From Lentimonas sp002292345 (GTDB lineage: Bacteria; Verrucomicrobiota; Verrucomicrobiia; Opitutales; Coraliomargaritaceae), in the NCBI GenBank assembly GCA_964187655.1, contig CAXLMP010000054.1, positions 1 through 33,383 on the forward strand: DNA of 33,383 nucleotides. Direction: 5' to 3'. Made by a program: the position numbers and the translations under genes. Each line of letters begins with the position of its first letter. Within the stretch, counting starts at the first letter, position 1. The notes beneath the pieces were generated by a model, which was given only the letters and a program-made list of their open reading frames with translations, was not told the origin of the DNA and ran no database searches. This document shows positions 23,701 through 30,820 of the stretch, piece after piece.

Positions 23701-23862
23701 CAAATCCTCGGCACAACAGTGTTTGGTGGGATGGTGGCTGCGACTTTGCTCAGCTTGATCGTGGTGCCAATGATGTATTTCTCTATTCAAACAATCGCAG
23801 AGAAAATCACGAGCAGTAAGAAGGTGGCCGAGCCTATAGAAAATACCGGTAATACGGAATAG
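20716..23862 (+). CDS. RND multidrug efflux pump, HAE1 family (AcrB/MexB-like)
   Basis: A 1048-residue inner-membrane proton/drug antiporter, essentially the length of AcrB (1049). It begins MLSLFFIRRPIFAAVISIV, followed by LPIARYPDLAPPTISVSA and YPGADAATV, the HAE1 hallmarks. Proton relay residues are conserved: D409-D410 in IVVDDAI of helix 4 and K936 in LSTKTAIL of helix 10. Two large periplasmic loops give the porter and docking domains. The substrates are not predictable, but HAE1 pumps usually export amphiphilic drugs, dyes, bile-salt-like compounds or lipids. Together with the two upstream genes it forms a complete tripartite system. Confidence 0.95.
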   Translation: MLSLFFIRRPIFAAVISIVIVVLGAVALVKLPIARYPDLAPPTISVSAIYPGADAATVADTVAATIEKEVNGVEGMIYMSSVSANDGSMNLTVTFESGVDLDTANVLVQNRVALAEPRLPQEVKRTGVSVKKKSTDIVMFITLTSPGDTYDAAYLSNFANLRIRDELLRVTGVGDALVWGVGEFSMRIWLDPDQLRVRNLAASEVVNAIREQNVQVAAGRVGAAPAPEGTAFEYVLSAHGRLVEVEEFENIIVATGADGRVIRVGDVARVELGSNVYNFNSKLNGKSATAIAIYQIPGSNLMDVADGVSAAMNRLSSAFPDDVEYKVVYDSTWVVDASIKEVIITLFATVTLVVLTVFLFLQNFRATLIPTITIPVALIGTFSVLLALGFSLNILTLFGIVLVIGIVVDDAILVVENTFVHLEKGLSGKRAAEECMKEVTGPIIATTLVLLAVFVPTAMMSGITGTMFKQFAITISIATVFSSINALTLAPALCGVLLKPGQAEPKGVFKLFNNSISGSNKFYQGLVRIALKGSVIGLCVFGAIIYISMKGMGSLPTGFVPQEDEGYCMVGVQLPDGATLARTDVIMDQVQKIVSATPGVVDCLAISGYSLIDGAAGVNAGFCVVVFEHWDDRKTPELHQSGILAAMQRHFVGIQDATVFGFPMPSLPGVGTTGGFTYMLQDLEGGGLVQLAQIANDLISEANQDPAIAGARTTFRASVPQIFVDIDREQIKRTGTSLTSVFDTLQIYLGSLYVNDFTLFGRVFKVVAQADAEFRGEPSDINKLAVKGADGRMIPLGAVVSLEERLGPQNIIRFNMMPSVKVLGNPSPGHSSGEAMNALEALSATSLPLSMSFAWSELSYQEKQAATGLAVIFVFAVLMVYLLLAAQYESWTLPISVCLSVPTALLGAVIAVKMRGMENNVYTQIGLILLVALSTKTAILLTEFASAQRKSGMSIFDSAVESVKLRFRAVLMTALSFILGVIPLLIASGAGSSSRQILGTTVFGGMVAATLLSLIVVPMMYFSIQTIAEKITSSKKVAEPIENTGNTE

Positions 23863-23872
23863 TTTTTAGGGC

Positions 23873-24619
23873 ATGTCCAAAAATCCTTACGAGTCCGACG
23901 AGCTGTTACAGCAGTATTTAGTCTTTCATTATGCTAGAGCAGAGGAGCAGTTTCCTTATGCGTTTGGTGCTGTAGACGCGTTGAACTTTCCGCTGCGCTG
24001 TGTGAGCGAAGGAGTCGATGCATCAGTACTACCTGATGCGCCGCGGGCATTGGATCTCGGTTGCTCGGTTGGGCGCTCTACTTTTGAACTGGCCCGAACG
24101 TGCCGAGAAGTAATTGGCATCGATTATTCACAGGCGTTTATTGATGCGGCCAACCGGATGAAGACGGAGGGACTACACCCTGCCTGGCGTTTGGATGAGG
24201 GCTCTGCTACGACGCTGCTAGACTTAAAGGTGGATGCTGCAATCGATCCGAACCTGGTGCACTTTGAGCAAGGCGACGCGCAGTACATCCGCGAGGATAT
24301 CGGGCTGTTTGATGTGGTAATCGCGTGTAATTTAATCTGTCGATTGCCCGAGCCGATGCGTTTGCTGCAGCGCCTTTCGCAATTGGTGAAGCCGGGTGGT
24401 CAGTTATTGATTACGACACCCTTTACTTGGTTAGAGGACTATACGCCTTCGGAGAATTGGCTTGGGGATGGCGCGGAGGATTCGTTTGCGGGTTTACGTT
24501 CCGCATTGGAACCGAGTTTTGAGTTACAAAAACAGTGGGATATGCCGTTCCTGATTCGCGAGCATGCCCGCAAGTTTCAATACAGCATTGCGCAAGCGAG
24601 TCGTTGGGTACGCCGCTAG
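23873..24619 (+). CDS. Standalone OvoA C-terminal-like methyltransferase (putative 4-mercaptohistidine N1-methyltransferase)
   Basis: A 248-residue SAM-dependent methyltransferase. It opens with NPYESDELLQQYLVFHY and continues PYAFGAVDALNFPLRC, the distinctive start of the C-terminal methyltransferase domain of OvoA, which methylates 5-thiohistidine (called 4-mercaptohistidine in the family name) to make ovothiol A. The SAM motif is ALDLGCSVGRS (59-69) with the acidic IGIDYS (81-86). The N-terminal sulfoxide synthase domain of OvoA is absent, and no such gene is in the window. It starts 10 nt after the efflux pump stop, so it is probably in that operon. The last four bases overlap the stop of the convergent DUF3817 gene. 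Function by similarity only; a small-molecule methyltransferase of other specificity is the alternative. Confidence 0.75.
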   Translation: MSKNPYESDELLQQYLVFHYARAEEQFPYAFGAVDALNFPLRCVSEGVDASVLPDAPRALDLGCSVGRSTFELARTCREVIGIDYSQAFIDAANRMKTEGLHPAWRLDEGSATTLLDLKVDAAIDPNLVHFEQGDAQYIREDIGLFDVVIACNLICRLPEPMRLLQRLSQLVKPGGQLLITTPFTWLEDYTPSENWLGDGAEDSFAGLRSALEPSFELQKQWDMPFLIREHARKFQYSIAQASRWVRR

Positions 24620-24957
24620 TCGGCTGACTGACACCCGACCTTTTTGAGTAGCTTGACATCGGCTACGATCGGGCCGAATGGAAGCATGCTAGCGATTAAT
24701 AGTAGCACCGTCGTTTTAAGTGGCCACTTGTAGTCTAGTTGTCCGAGCACGGCCAGTCCGACATAAAGAATCCAAAGTACGCCGTGCGCCATACCGATAA
24801 TTTGTACCATTTCCGGCTGGCCGAATGCATACTTCAGCGGCATTGCAATGCCGAGTAGGAGCAGGAATGAAATGGCCTCGAAGATGCCGACGCTGCGTAG
24901 GCGGCTGAGGGTGGTGTCGAATTTAAACATAGAGAAGATTGTGATTGGTTCATTCAT
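24616..24957 (-). CDS. DUF3817 integral membrane protein
   Basis: A 113-residue membrane protein with three hydrophobic segments. The pattern RSVGIFEAISFLLLLGIAMP, then KYAFGQPE, GMAHGVLWILYV and KWPLKTTVLLLIASMLPFGP is that of DUF3817 (YdzA-like). Its function is not known. The start could be the ATG at 24957 or the one at 24930 (MFKFDTTLSRLRSVG); neither has a Shine-Dalgarno, and family similarity begins near the second. The stop codon overlaps that of the convergent methyltransferase in the palindrome CTAG (24616-24619). Confidence 0.85.
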   Translation of the reverse strand: MNEPITIFSMFKFDTTLSRLRSVGIFEAISFLLLLGIAMPLKYAFGQPEMVQIIGMAHGVLWILYVGLAVLGQLDYKWPLKTTVLLLIASMLPFGPIVADVKLLKKVGCQSAD

Positions 24958-25035
24958 CGGCCGCCTGTTTGGTGCGGATGAGGCTAGTACGTCTATGTTG
25001 CTGGCTTCTAGGATGCGTATGCGTATTTTAGCAAC

Positions 25036-25605
25036 TTAGCTGCCGGGCTTAGTCGCCTCGGTTCCTTGCAGCTCGGGGGGCAGCTGGTCGGCTTCATAGG
25101 TCGGGAAGCTTAATTCTGCAAGGCTGTGATGCGGCACGTCGAAAGTGGTCTTGCCAGCACTGCGGTCGACGATCACGCCGACTGCGACCGGGTCTGCGCC
25201 GTGAGCGCGGCATTGCTGCAGTGCTTCGACGACGCGACCGCCGCGAGTGATGACGTCTTCGACGATCAGGACTTTCTCGCCTGGGGCAAATTTGAAGTTG
25301 CGGCGCAGTTCGAGCTTATCATCGATTTTTTCGAGGAACAAGAAGCGTAGACCGAGTTGCCGAGCCACCTCTTGGCCAATTACGAGGCCGCCCATTGCTG
25401 GGCCCACAACAGTAGTAGCGCCATAGCCTTTGAGGTCCTCGATCAGGAGTTCAGCCATACGTGTGACTTTGTCCATATATTGGCAAACCTGTGCGCATTG
25501 AAAGAAATGGGCACTGTGCAAGCCTGAGCGTAAAAGAAAGTGGCCACTGAGGAGCGCACCGCCATCGCGGAAAATCTGGAGAATTTCTTCTTGTTTGGTT
25601 TGCAT
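25036..25605 (-). CDS. pyrE: Orotate phosphoribosyltransferase
   Basis: A 189-residue type I phosphoribosyltransferase that joins orotate to PRPP to make orotidine 5'-phosphate in pyrimidine synthesis. The PRPP-binding motif is VLIVEDVITRGGRV (112-125), with VVGPAMGGLVIG (66-77) upstream. The N-terminal GHFLLRSGLHSAHFFQ (21-36) matches the orotate-side loop typical of PyrE in the group of about 180-190 residues. The lysine-bearing flexible loop appears as LEKIDDKLELRRNF. It is divergent from the permease gene, separated by the 25621-25729 repeat tract. Confidence 0.93.
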   Translation of the reverse strand: MQTKQEEILQIFRDGGALLSGHFLLRSGLHSAHFFQCAQVCQYMDKVTRMAELLIEDLKGYGATTVVGPAMGGLVIGQEVARQLGLRFLFLEKIDDKLELRRNFKFAPGEKVLIVEDVITRGGRVVEALQQCRAHGADPVAVGVIVDRSAGKTTFDVPHHSLAELSFPTYEADQLPPELQGTEATKPGS

Positions 25606-25620
25606 GCTGGAAGCTTGTAG

Positions 25621-25648
25621 CGTGAATCGCGAAGTGTGAAGAGCGAAA
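25621..25648 (+). repeat. Degenerate 7-nt tandem array (YGYGAAG type)
   Basis: Units CGTGAAT, CGCGAAG, TGTGAAG and AGCGAAA follow in exact 7-nt register upstream of pyrE (read away from it). Followed at once by the 25657-25680 hairpin and a second, different 7-nt array. Confidence 0.7.
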
Positions 25649-25656
25649 CGTCGCTA

Positions 25657-25680
25657 CGGAGAGAAAATTATTTCTCTCCG
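25657..25680. other. 10-bp perfect hairpin between the two heptamer arrays
   Basis: CGGAGAGAAA (25657-25666), loop ATTA, TTTCTCTCCG (25671-25680). No U-tract follows on either strand, and it lies between divergent starts, so it is not an ordinary terminator. It may serve regulation of pyrE or the permease gene, or be part of the repeat element. Confidence 0.8.
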
Positions 25681-25729
25681 CTTGTGGCTTGTGGTTCCTG
25701 CGTTCTGGCTACTAACTTCTGGTTACAGC
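25681..25729 (+). repeat. Degenerate 7-nt tandem array (CTTCTGG type)
   Basis: Seven consecutive units without a register slip: CTTGTGG, CTTGTGG, TTCCTGC, GTTCTGG, CTACTAA, CTTCTGG, TTACAGC. The array ends 2 nt before the ATG of the permease, so it occupies the place of the ribosome binding site and 5' leader. Confidence 0.8.
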
Positions 25730-25731
25730 AA

Positions 25732-26877
25732 ATGCTTAATTTACTACATCGTCATGTCCTTAAGGAGGTGCTGGTCTCAACGGCCTTAGCCATGGGGCTC
25801 TTCGTGTTCGTGTTGCTTCTGGGGAATGCGATGCGTGACATTGCCGAACTGGTGGCTGCTGGGAAGCTAGACTTTATAGTTTTCCTGAAGTTGATTGGCT
25901 TGTTGATCCCCTATGTGGCGGCGTATGCCTTGCCGCTGGGCGTGTTGACTGGCACGTTGATGGCGTTGGGGCGGCTGTCCTCGCAGTTAGAGATTACGGC
26001 AATGAAGTCGGCGGGTATTAGCCTTTATCAGATCGCATCGCCGGTGTTTGTGATCTCGTTTATTGGCATGATTGCAGGGGTAGTAGTGAATTTGCACTAT
26101 GCGCCGCAGTCGCGCTTAGCTTATAAGCAGTTGATGGTCAGCGCCATCAGTGAAAATCCGATCGGGTTCATTGAAGAGCGGCGTTTCATTCGTGAATTCC
26201 CTGGCTATGTCATTTACATGGGCGATCGTGATGGACCGGTGATGAAGGATTTCTGGATCTGGGAATTGGATGATGAGAAACGTGTAAAGTTGTTTTTGCG
26301 CGCGAAGGAAGGTGAAATCAATTTCGATCAGACTAATAATGCGCTGGTGCTGACTTTGAGAGACGGCACTGCAGAGCAACGCGATGGTTCAGGTTCAGAG
26401 GAACTGGCGGATGAGCCGATGCGCTCGCTCTTTTTTGGCGAGTTGCCGATCGAATTGCCGATGGGCAAAATTTTTGACGAGAAAAGTCAGCGTCAGGCGC
26501 GGATTAAAGAAATGACTTTTTCGCAGTTAATGGTGAAGAGAGATTTGGCGTTGGCCAAAGAGACCGAGGCTGCAGAAGGAATCTCGAAAGATCGGATGAA
26601 GGTGCAGATGCATATGCAAAAAAGCTTTGCGATGGCGTTTTCGGTGTTTTCATTGGCTATTTTTGGTGTGCCACTTGCGATTCAGGTCGGGCGAAAAGAG
26701 AGTTATGCGAATCTGGCAATCGCGCTGATCATTGCGATGACGTATTATTTCCTAATTATCGCAGTGAGTTGGTTGGAGGGCGCCCGTGCCCTGCGTCCAG
26801 ATCTTTTGATCTGGCTGCCTAATCTCATTTTTCAGGCAGTTGGCTTCTATTTGATCCAACGTGCCAATCGACACTAA
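25732..26877 (+). CDS. LptF/LptG family permease (YjgP/YjgQ), lipopolysaccharide export
   Basis: A 381-residue inner-membrane permease of the LptF/LptG family, the membrane half of the ABC transporter that extracts lipopolysaccharide and passes it to the periplasmic bridge. The start MLNLLHRHVLKEVLVSTALA and the early LPLGVLTGTLMALGRLSSQLE are family signatures. Six helices are expected, three at each end, around a periplasmic beta-jellyroll (about 130-290). Only one of the pair is here; which of LptF or LptG it is cannot be told reliably. The frame opens at 25636, but those codons fall in the heptamer array, so I start at 25732. It may lead the folate operon, with 43 nt before pabB. Confidence 0.87.
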   Translation: MLNLLHRHVLKEVLVSTALAMGLFVFVLLLGNAMRDIAELVAAGKLDFIVFLKLIGLLIPYVAAYALPLGVLTGTLMALGRLSSQLEITAMKSAGISLYQIASPVFVISFIGMIAGVVVNLHYAPQSRLAYKQLMVSAISENPIGFIEERRFIREFPGYVIYMGDRDGPVMKDFWIWELDDEKRVKLFLRAKEGEINFDQTNNALVLTLRDGTAEQRDGSGSEELADEPMRSLFFGELPIELPMGKIFDEKSQRQARIKEMTFSQLMVKRDLALAKETEAAEGISKDRMKVQMHMQKSFAMAFSVFSLAIFGVPLAIQVGRKESYANLAIALIIAMTYYFLIIAVSWLEGARALRPDLLIWLPNLIFQAVGFYLIQRANRH

Positions 26878-26920
26878 ACACAGTGAAGGTGTATGTAATA
26901 GTGAGGAATGTCCTCTCAAG

Positions 26921-28327
26921 ATGAAGATCGTTGCCTTACAGAATTTTCCTGCAGTTGATGAGTTGATCGAGCGCTTTGGAGCACGGCATTTGCCCTTTGT
27001 GCTGGATAGTTCGCTGTCGAATGACGGCTTGGGTGAGTGGAGCTTTTTTGGCGCCGATCCATTTCTGGTGTTTGAGGGGAAAGACGGGAGATATGTTGAA
27101 TATCAAACATCAGGTTCAGCAGAACCTCGGCAGTCTACCACAGATGATGATGCCACGATATCAGCGGACGGTCTGGTGTTGTTGCGCGAGTTGATGGCGA
27201 AATATTCGAGCGCGAATATGAGTGGCATCCCATTTGTTGGTGGAGCTGTTGGCTTTATTGCCTACGATTACGGCCGACAGGTCGAATTGTTGCCCGATTT
27301 GACTGACGACGACCGAGGTATACCAGATATTCATTTCGGTTTTTACGATGGGATTGCAGCGCTCAATCATCAGACGGGCGAGTTGAGCTTGATCGCGCTA
27401 GGCATACGTGCGGATGAGGATGTGGTGCTCGATGAGTTACAGGCGATTGTGTCTGCCCCGCCTAAGCCGGTAATTGCTGCCGTACCGCAACGTGACGAAT
27501 GGGAGTGGAATATAGAGCGCGCCGATTATTTACAGGCGGTACAGCGCGTGCGCAGCTATATTGCTAGTGGTGATGTCTATCAGGTAAATCTTTCTCAACG
27601 CGCAAAGTGTCGCTACGAGGGTTGTCCAGTTCAACTTTATCAAGCCCTGCGGGCCGGAAACCCTGCGCCGTATAGTGCATTGATTCGTACAGATGGGTTT
27701 ACTGTATTGTCGACTTCGCCGGAGCAGCTTTTACGCAAGCAGGGGCGGCGGATCGAGACGCGGCCGATTAAAGGCACGCGTCCACGTGGTGCGACGCCTG
27801 CAGAGGATGCGTTAAATGCGGAGGCGCTGCGCACATCCGAGAAGGATCGTGCAGAGCTGCTAATGATTGTCGATTTGGAGCGCAACGATTTGGGGCGAGT
27901 GGCCGAGTTTGGTAGTGTGTGTGTCGAGCAATTATATCATTTGGAGCACTATGCGCGGGTCATTCATCAGACTGCTCAAGTCAAAGCAGTGCTGGCTGAG
28001 GGTAACGATGTCTTTGACTGTATTTATGCTTTATTTCCAGGTGGCTCCATTACGGGTGCACCGAAGGTGCGGGCGATGGAGGTCATTGAGGAGCTCGAGT
28101 CAACGCGTCGCGGTATCTACACTGGATCTGTCGGTTACATCGGCTTTGATGGCAATGCAGAGCTCAATATTGCCATCCGTAGCTTGCAGCTAAAGGATGG
28201 GTATCTAGATTATCAAGTCGGAGGCGGAATTGTCTGGGATTCAGACCCTGAAAGTGAATATCAAGAAACACTCGATAAAGGCCGTGCGATTCGTGAGACT
28301 GTGGATGCTTTATGTCAGAAATTATAA
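26921..28327 (+). CDS. pabB: Aminodeoxychorismate synthase component I
   Basis: A 468-residue chorismate-utilising enzyme that aminates chorismate to 4-amino-4-deoxychorismate. The diagnostic PIKGT is at 282-286 with the nucleophilic lysine K284; anthranilate synthase (TrpE) has PIAGT, so this is PabB. Other family motifs are MIVDLERNDLGRV, LFPGGSITGAPKV and YTGSVGYIGFDG. The folate genes downstream support the call. The frame opens at 26861, within lptF/G, but MKIVALQNFPAVDEL at 26921 is the natural start. The glutaminase subunit PabA is not in the window. It overlaps pabC by 16 nt. Confidence 0.93.
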   Translation: MKIVALQNFPAVDELIERFGARHLPFVLDSSLSNDGLGEWSFFGADPFLVFEGKDGRYVEYQTSGSAEPRQSTTDDDATISADGLVLLRELMAKYSSANMSGIPFVGGAVGFIAYDYGRQVELLPDLTDDDRGIPDIHFGFYDGIAALNHQTGELSLIALGIRADEDVVLDELQAIVSAPPKPVIAAVPQRDEWEWNIERADYLQAVQRVRSYIASGDVYQVNLSQRAKCRYEGCPVQLYQALRAGNPAPYSALIRTDGFTVLSTSPEQLLRKQGRRIETRPIKGTRPRGATPAEDALNAEALRTSEKDRAELLMIVDLERNDLGRVAEFGSVCVEQLYHLEHYARVIHQTAQVKAVLAEGNDVFDCIYALFPGGSITGAPKVRAMEVIEELESTRRGIYTGSVGYIGFDGNAELNIAIRSLQLKDGYLDYQVGGGIVWDSDPESEYQETLDKGRAIRETVDALCQKL

Positions 28328-29145
28328 TACTTCAATCGGGAGATGCCGCTGCGTTGAATCCGAATCAATCCGGCTTTGCGCATGGCTTTGGCATTTTTGA
28401 AACAATTAAGCTGTCGCAGGGACGACTGTGTTTTTGGGAGACGCATTGGCAGCGGTTTTATGATTCTGCTATCGATCTAGGATTGCCGCTCGATCACACA
28501 CCAGAAGAGGCGTTGGCTGCGATCCGCGAATTGGTCCAAGCCGAAGGACTCCGTGATGGCACGGTGAAACTCTCACTACTTAAAGAGGGGGCAGGCGCTC
28601 GATGCTACGTCTATGCGCGGCCAGCGATGGCGGCGACTACGTCTGTGCGACTGCAACTCACAACGAAGCATCCGCTCAATGAACATTCGCGCTTGGCAGG
28701 TCATAAGGCGCACAACTACATGGAAAACATGTTGCTACTGGAATCTGCTCGGGCGGAAGGATATGCAGATGTGCTGCGAGTGAACACTGCAGGTGTGTTA
28801 GCCGAGACTACGATTGCGAATTTGTTTTTTATTAAGCAAGGGCGCTTGTGCACCCCAGCGCTATCGACGGGTATTTTACCTGGTGTGATTCGCGCTGAGT
28901 TGCTGCAGCTTGCAGACTCGCTTGCGATCCCAGTTGAAGAGGGCAGCTATACTCCTGCAGTACTGCAAGAGGCGGATGCGGTGTTCTTGACAAACTCGTC
29001 ATTTTGTATCCGATCAATGGATACGGTTAGTGGGGAGGGGATTGATCTAATACTGCCGAGTGAACCGCGGCCTCTGTTGGATGCATTGACTTCGGGGTTG
29101 TCGGATGTAGAAATGAAAAAATCGGTTCTATTGTTCGATGATTAA
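28312..29145 (+). CDS. pabC: Aminodeoxychorismate lyase
   Basis: A 277-residue class IV (fold-type IV) PLP enzyme that releases pyruvate from aminodeoxychorismate to form p-aminobenzoate. The PLP lysine is K132 in AGHKAHNYMENM, and E165 in LAETTIANLFF is the residue that contacts the pyridine nitrogen. The start FAHGFGIFETIKL is the family's N-terminal motif. A branched-chain or D-amino-acid aminotransferase is a formal alternative, but its position between pabB and folP makes PabC much more likely. Its ATG lies inside pabB, and its stop overlaps the folP start by 8 nt. Confidence 0.9.
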   Translation: MSEIIILQSGDAAALNPNQSGFAHGFGIFETIKLSQGRLCFWETHWQRFYDSAIDLGLPLDHTPEEALAAIRELVQAEGLRDGTVKLSLLKEGAGARCYVYARPAMAATTSVRLQLTTKHPLNEHSRLAGHKAHNYMENMLLLESARAEGYADVLRVNTAGVLAETTIANLFFIKQGRLCTPALSTGILPGVIRAELLQLADSLAIPVEEGSYTPAVLQEADAVFLTNSSFCIRSMDTVSGEGIDLILPSEPRPLLDALTSGLSDVEMKKSVLLFDD

Positions 29146-29974
29146 ACCTATCTCTTATTTCACGCAACGCCGCAGCTTAGTGCTGGGTCAGCAGACTCAC
29201 ATGGTCGGTATTTTGAATCTCACCCCAGACTCATTTTCAGATGGTGGTGATTTTGTAGATCTTACTCGGGCTCTCCAGCACTTTCATCGAATGGTGCAGG
29301 CGGGCGCTACGATTATCGATGTTGGTGGCGAATCCACCCGGCCAGGGCATGTGCCGATTTCTGTAGCAGAAGAGATTGCGCGCGTGGTGCCTTTTATTGA
29401 GAAAGTCCGCGCCGAGACAAAGGCGTTGATTTCGATTGATACCTCAAAAAGCGAAGTGGCAGCCGCTGCGTTGGTTGCCGGCGCAGATATTGTCAACGAT
29501 GTCTGGGGCGCTCAGCGCGATTCGCAGATGGCTGCTGTGATTGGGCAACACGGTGCGGCTTGTATTTTGATGCATAATCGTCCTGCCGAGGAGGCGGGGG
29601 TTGGAGATGTAATTGAGGCGATTCGTGTGTTTTTTGACCAGTCGATTGCGCGGGTCCGAGCAGAAGGTGTCAGAGAGGATTCTATCCTGCTCGATCCGGG
29701 GCTGGGCTTCGGCAAGAGTTATGCAGAGAATTGGGAGATCATGCGTCGTTTACCTGAACTGGTTGACCTTGGTTATCCGCTGCTACTGGGAGCCTCGCGC
29801 AAATCGATGATTGCGAAGCTGCTGGAGTTGGAAGACCCCAAGGCGCGCCTGAGTGGCAGCTTGGCAACTACGGCATTGGCAATTCAGGCAGGAGTTGATT
29901 TTATCCGGGTACATGACGTTCGCGAAAACCGCGAATGTGCTCAAGTGATGGACCATTGTTTACGCTATGAATAA
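29138..29974 (+). CDS. folP: Dihydropteroate synthase
   Basis: A 278-residue TIM barrel that condenses p-aminobenzoate with 6-hydroxymethyl-7,8-dihydropterin diphosphate; it is the target of sulfonamides. The family loops are present in order: GILNLTPDSFSDGG (24-37), DVGGESTRPG (61-70), SIDTSK, INDVWG-type segment (here VNDVWG), LDPGLGFGK and LGASRKSMI. The protein is the usual length. It overlaps pabC by 8 nt and folB by 8 nt, indicating translational coupling. Confidence 0.96.
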   Translation: MIKPISYFTQRRSLVLGQQTHMVGILNLTPDSFSDGGDFVDLTRALQHFHRMVQAGATIIDVGGESTRPGHVPISVAEEIARVVPFIEKVRAETKALISIDTSKSEVAAAALVAGADIVNDVWGAQRDSQMAAVIGQHGAACILMHNRPAEEAGVGDVIEAIRVFFDQSIARVRAEGVREDSILLDPGLGFGKSYAENWEIMRRLPELVDLGYPLLLGASRKSMIAKLLELEDPKARLSGSLATTALAIQAGVDFIRVHDVRENRECAQVMDHCLRYE

Positions 29975-30332
29975 GACGAAAATCGAATTAAAGGGCTTAG
30001 CATTTTTTGCCCGTCACGGTGTGTTGAAAGAAGAGGCTCAGCTCGGGCAGCGCTTTAAAGTCGATGTATTGCTGAGCCTACTCGATGGCTTGGAATTCGA
30101 GGAAGATACGCCGGAGCACACGGTGAACTACGTCGAGGTCTACGCGGCAGTGAAGGAGGTTTTTGAGGGTTTTCGCTTTAATTTGATTGAACGTGCGGCG
30201 GAAGTGATCGCTGCTGAGATTTTGGAACGCTTTGATAAGGCCGTGGAAGTCACTGTGAAAGTGGAAAAACCTGCAGTGCCTGTGGATTGCATCTGTGACT
30301 ATTTCGCTGCGGAGGTCACGCGATGCCGTTAA
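29967..30332 (+). CDS. folB: Dihydroneopterin aldolase
   Basis: A 121-residue aldolase that cleaves 7,8-dihydroneopterin to 6-hydroxymethyl-7,8-dihydropterin and glycolaldehyde. FFARHGVLKEEAQLGQRF (13-30) carries the family active-site stretch with the conserved GVxxxE; TVNYVEVYAAVKE and the C-terminal VKVEKPAVPVDC, with the conserved lysine K101 and proline, complete the match. Homo-octamer in relatives. It supplies the substrate for folK, whose start it overlaps by 10 nt. Confidence 0.94.
   Translation: MNKTKIELKGLAFFARHGVLKEEAQLGQRFKVDVLLSLLDGLEFEEDTPEHTVNYVEVYAAVKEVFEGFRFNLIERAAEVIAAEILERFDKAVEVTVKVEKPAVPVDCICDYFAAEVTRCR
30311..30316 (+). promoter_or_regulatory. Strong Shine-Dalgarno of folK
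   Basis: GGAGGT ends 6 nt before the folK ATG at 30323. It is listed because it decides the start, and because it is the only clear Shine-Dalgarno I found in front of a gene in this window. Confidence 0.8.
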
Positions 30333-30820
30333 CGACCGCTTATCTCGCATTGGGCAGTAATCTTGGCGAGCGATTACAGCAGATGCGTTCTGCGTTGAAA
30401 CTGTTGGAGGCGGATGGTGTAGCGATTGTTGCTGAGAGCCCCGTGTATCAAAATCGTGCGATTGGAATGGGCGATGCAACCCCTTTTCTGAACGCAGCAG
30501 TCGAGGTGCAGACGAAGTTGGGGCCAGAGGCTTTGCTGGATGTCTGCCTTGCAGTGGAAAATAAATTAGGCCGCGTGCGCACAGGTGGCTGGTCGCCGCG
30601 GACGATTGATGTAGATATACTGATCTATGCTGAGGCGAGGATTGAGAGCGAGCGCTTACAGCTCCCGCATCCGCGTATTGCGGAGCGTGATTTCGTGTTG
30701 CAACCGCTGGCTGATATTGCGCTGAATTTATTGATCGAGGGTCGCACGGTGGGTCAACTGTTGGATGCCTTGCCTGTTGTTGAACTAGAACTCTATGATG
30801 ATCACTTGTTAAAACAATGA
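30323..30820 (+). CDS. folK: 2-amino-4-hydroxy-6-hydroxymethyldihydropteridine diphosphokinase (HPPK)
   Basis: A 165-residue kinase that pyrophosphorylates 6-hydroxymethyl-7,8-dihydropterin, giving the FolP substrate. ALGSNLGERLQQMRSAL (10-26) is the N-terminal motif; SPVYQN and PFLNAAVEV bind the pterin side; GRVRTGGWSPRTIDVDIL (residues about 87-104) contains the PRxxDxDIL signature with the Mg-binding aspartates. It has a Shine-Dalgarno inside folB and overlaps the next gene by 4 nt (ATGA). Confidence 0.95.
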   Translation: MPLTTAYLALGSNLGERLQQMRSALKLLEADGVAIVAESPVYQNRAIGMGDATPFLNAAVEVQTKLGPEALLDVCLAVENKLGRVRTGGWSPRTIDVDILIYAEARIESERLQLPHPRIAERDFVLQPLADIALNLLIEGRTVGQLLDALPVVELELYDDHLLKQ

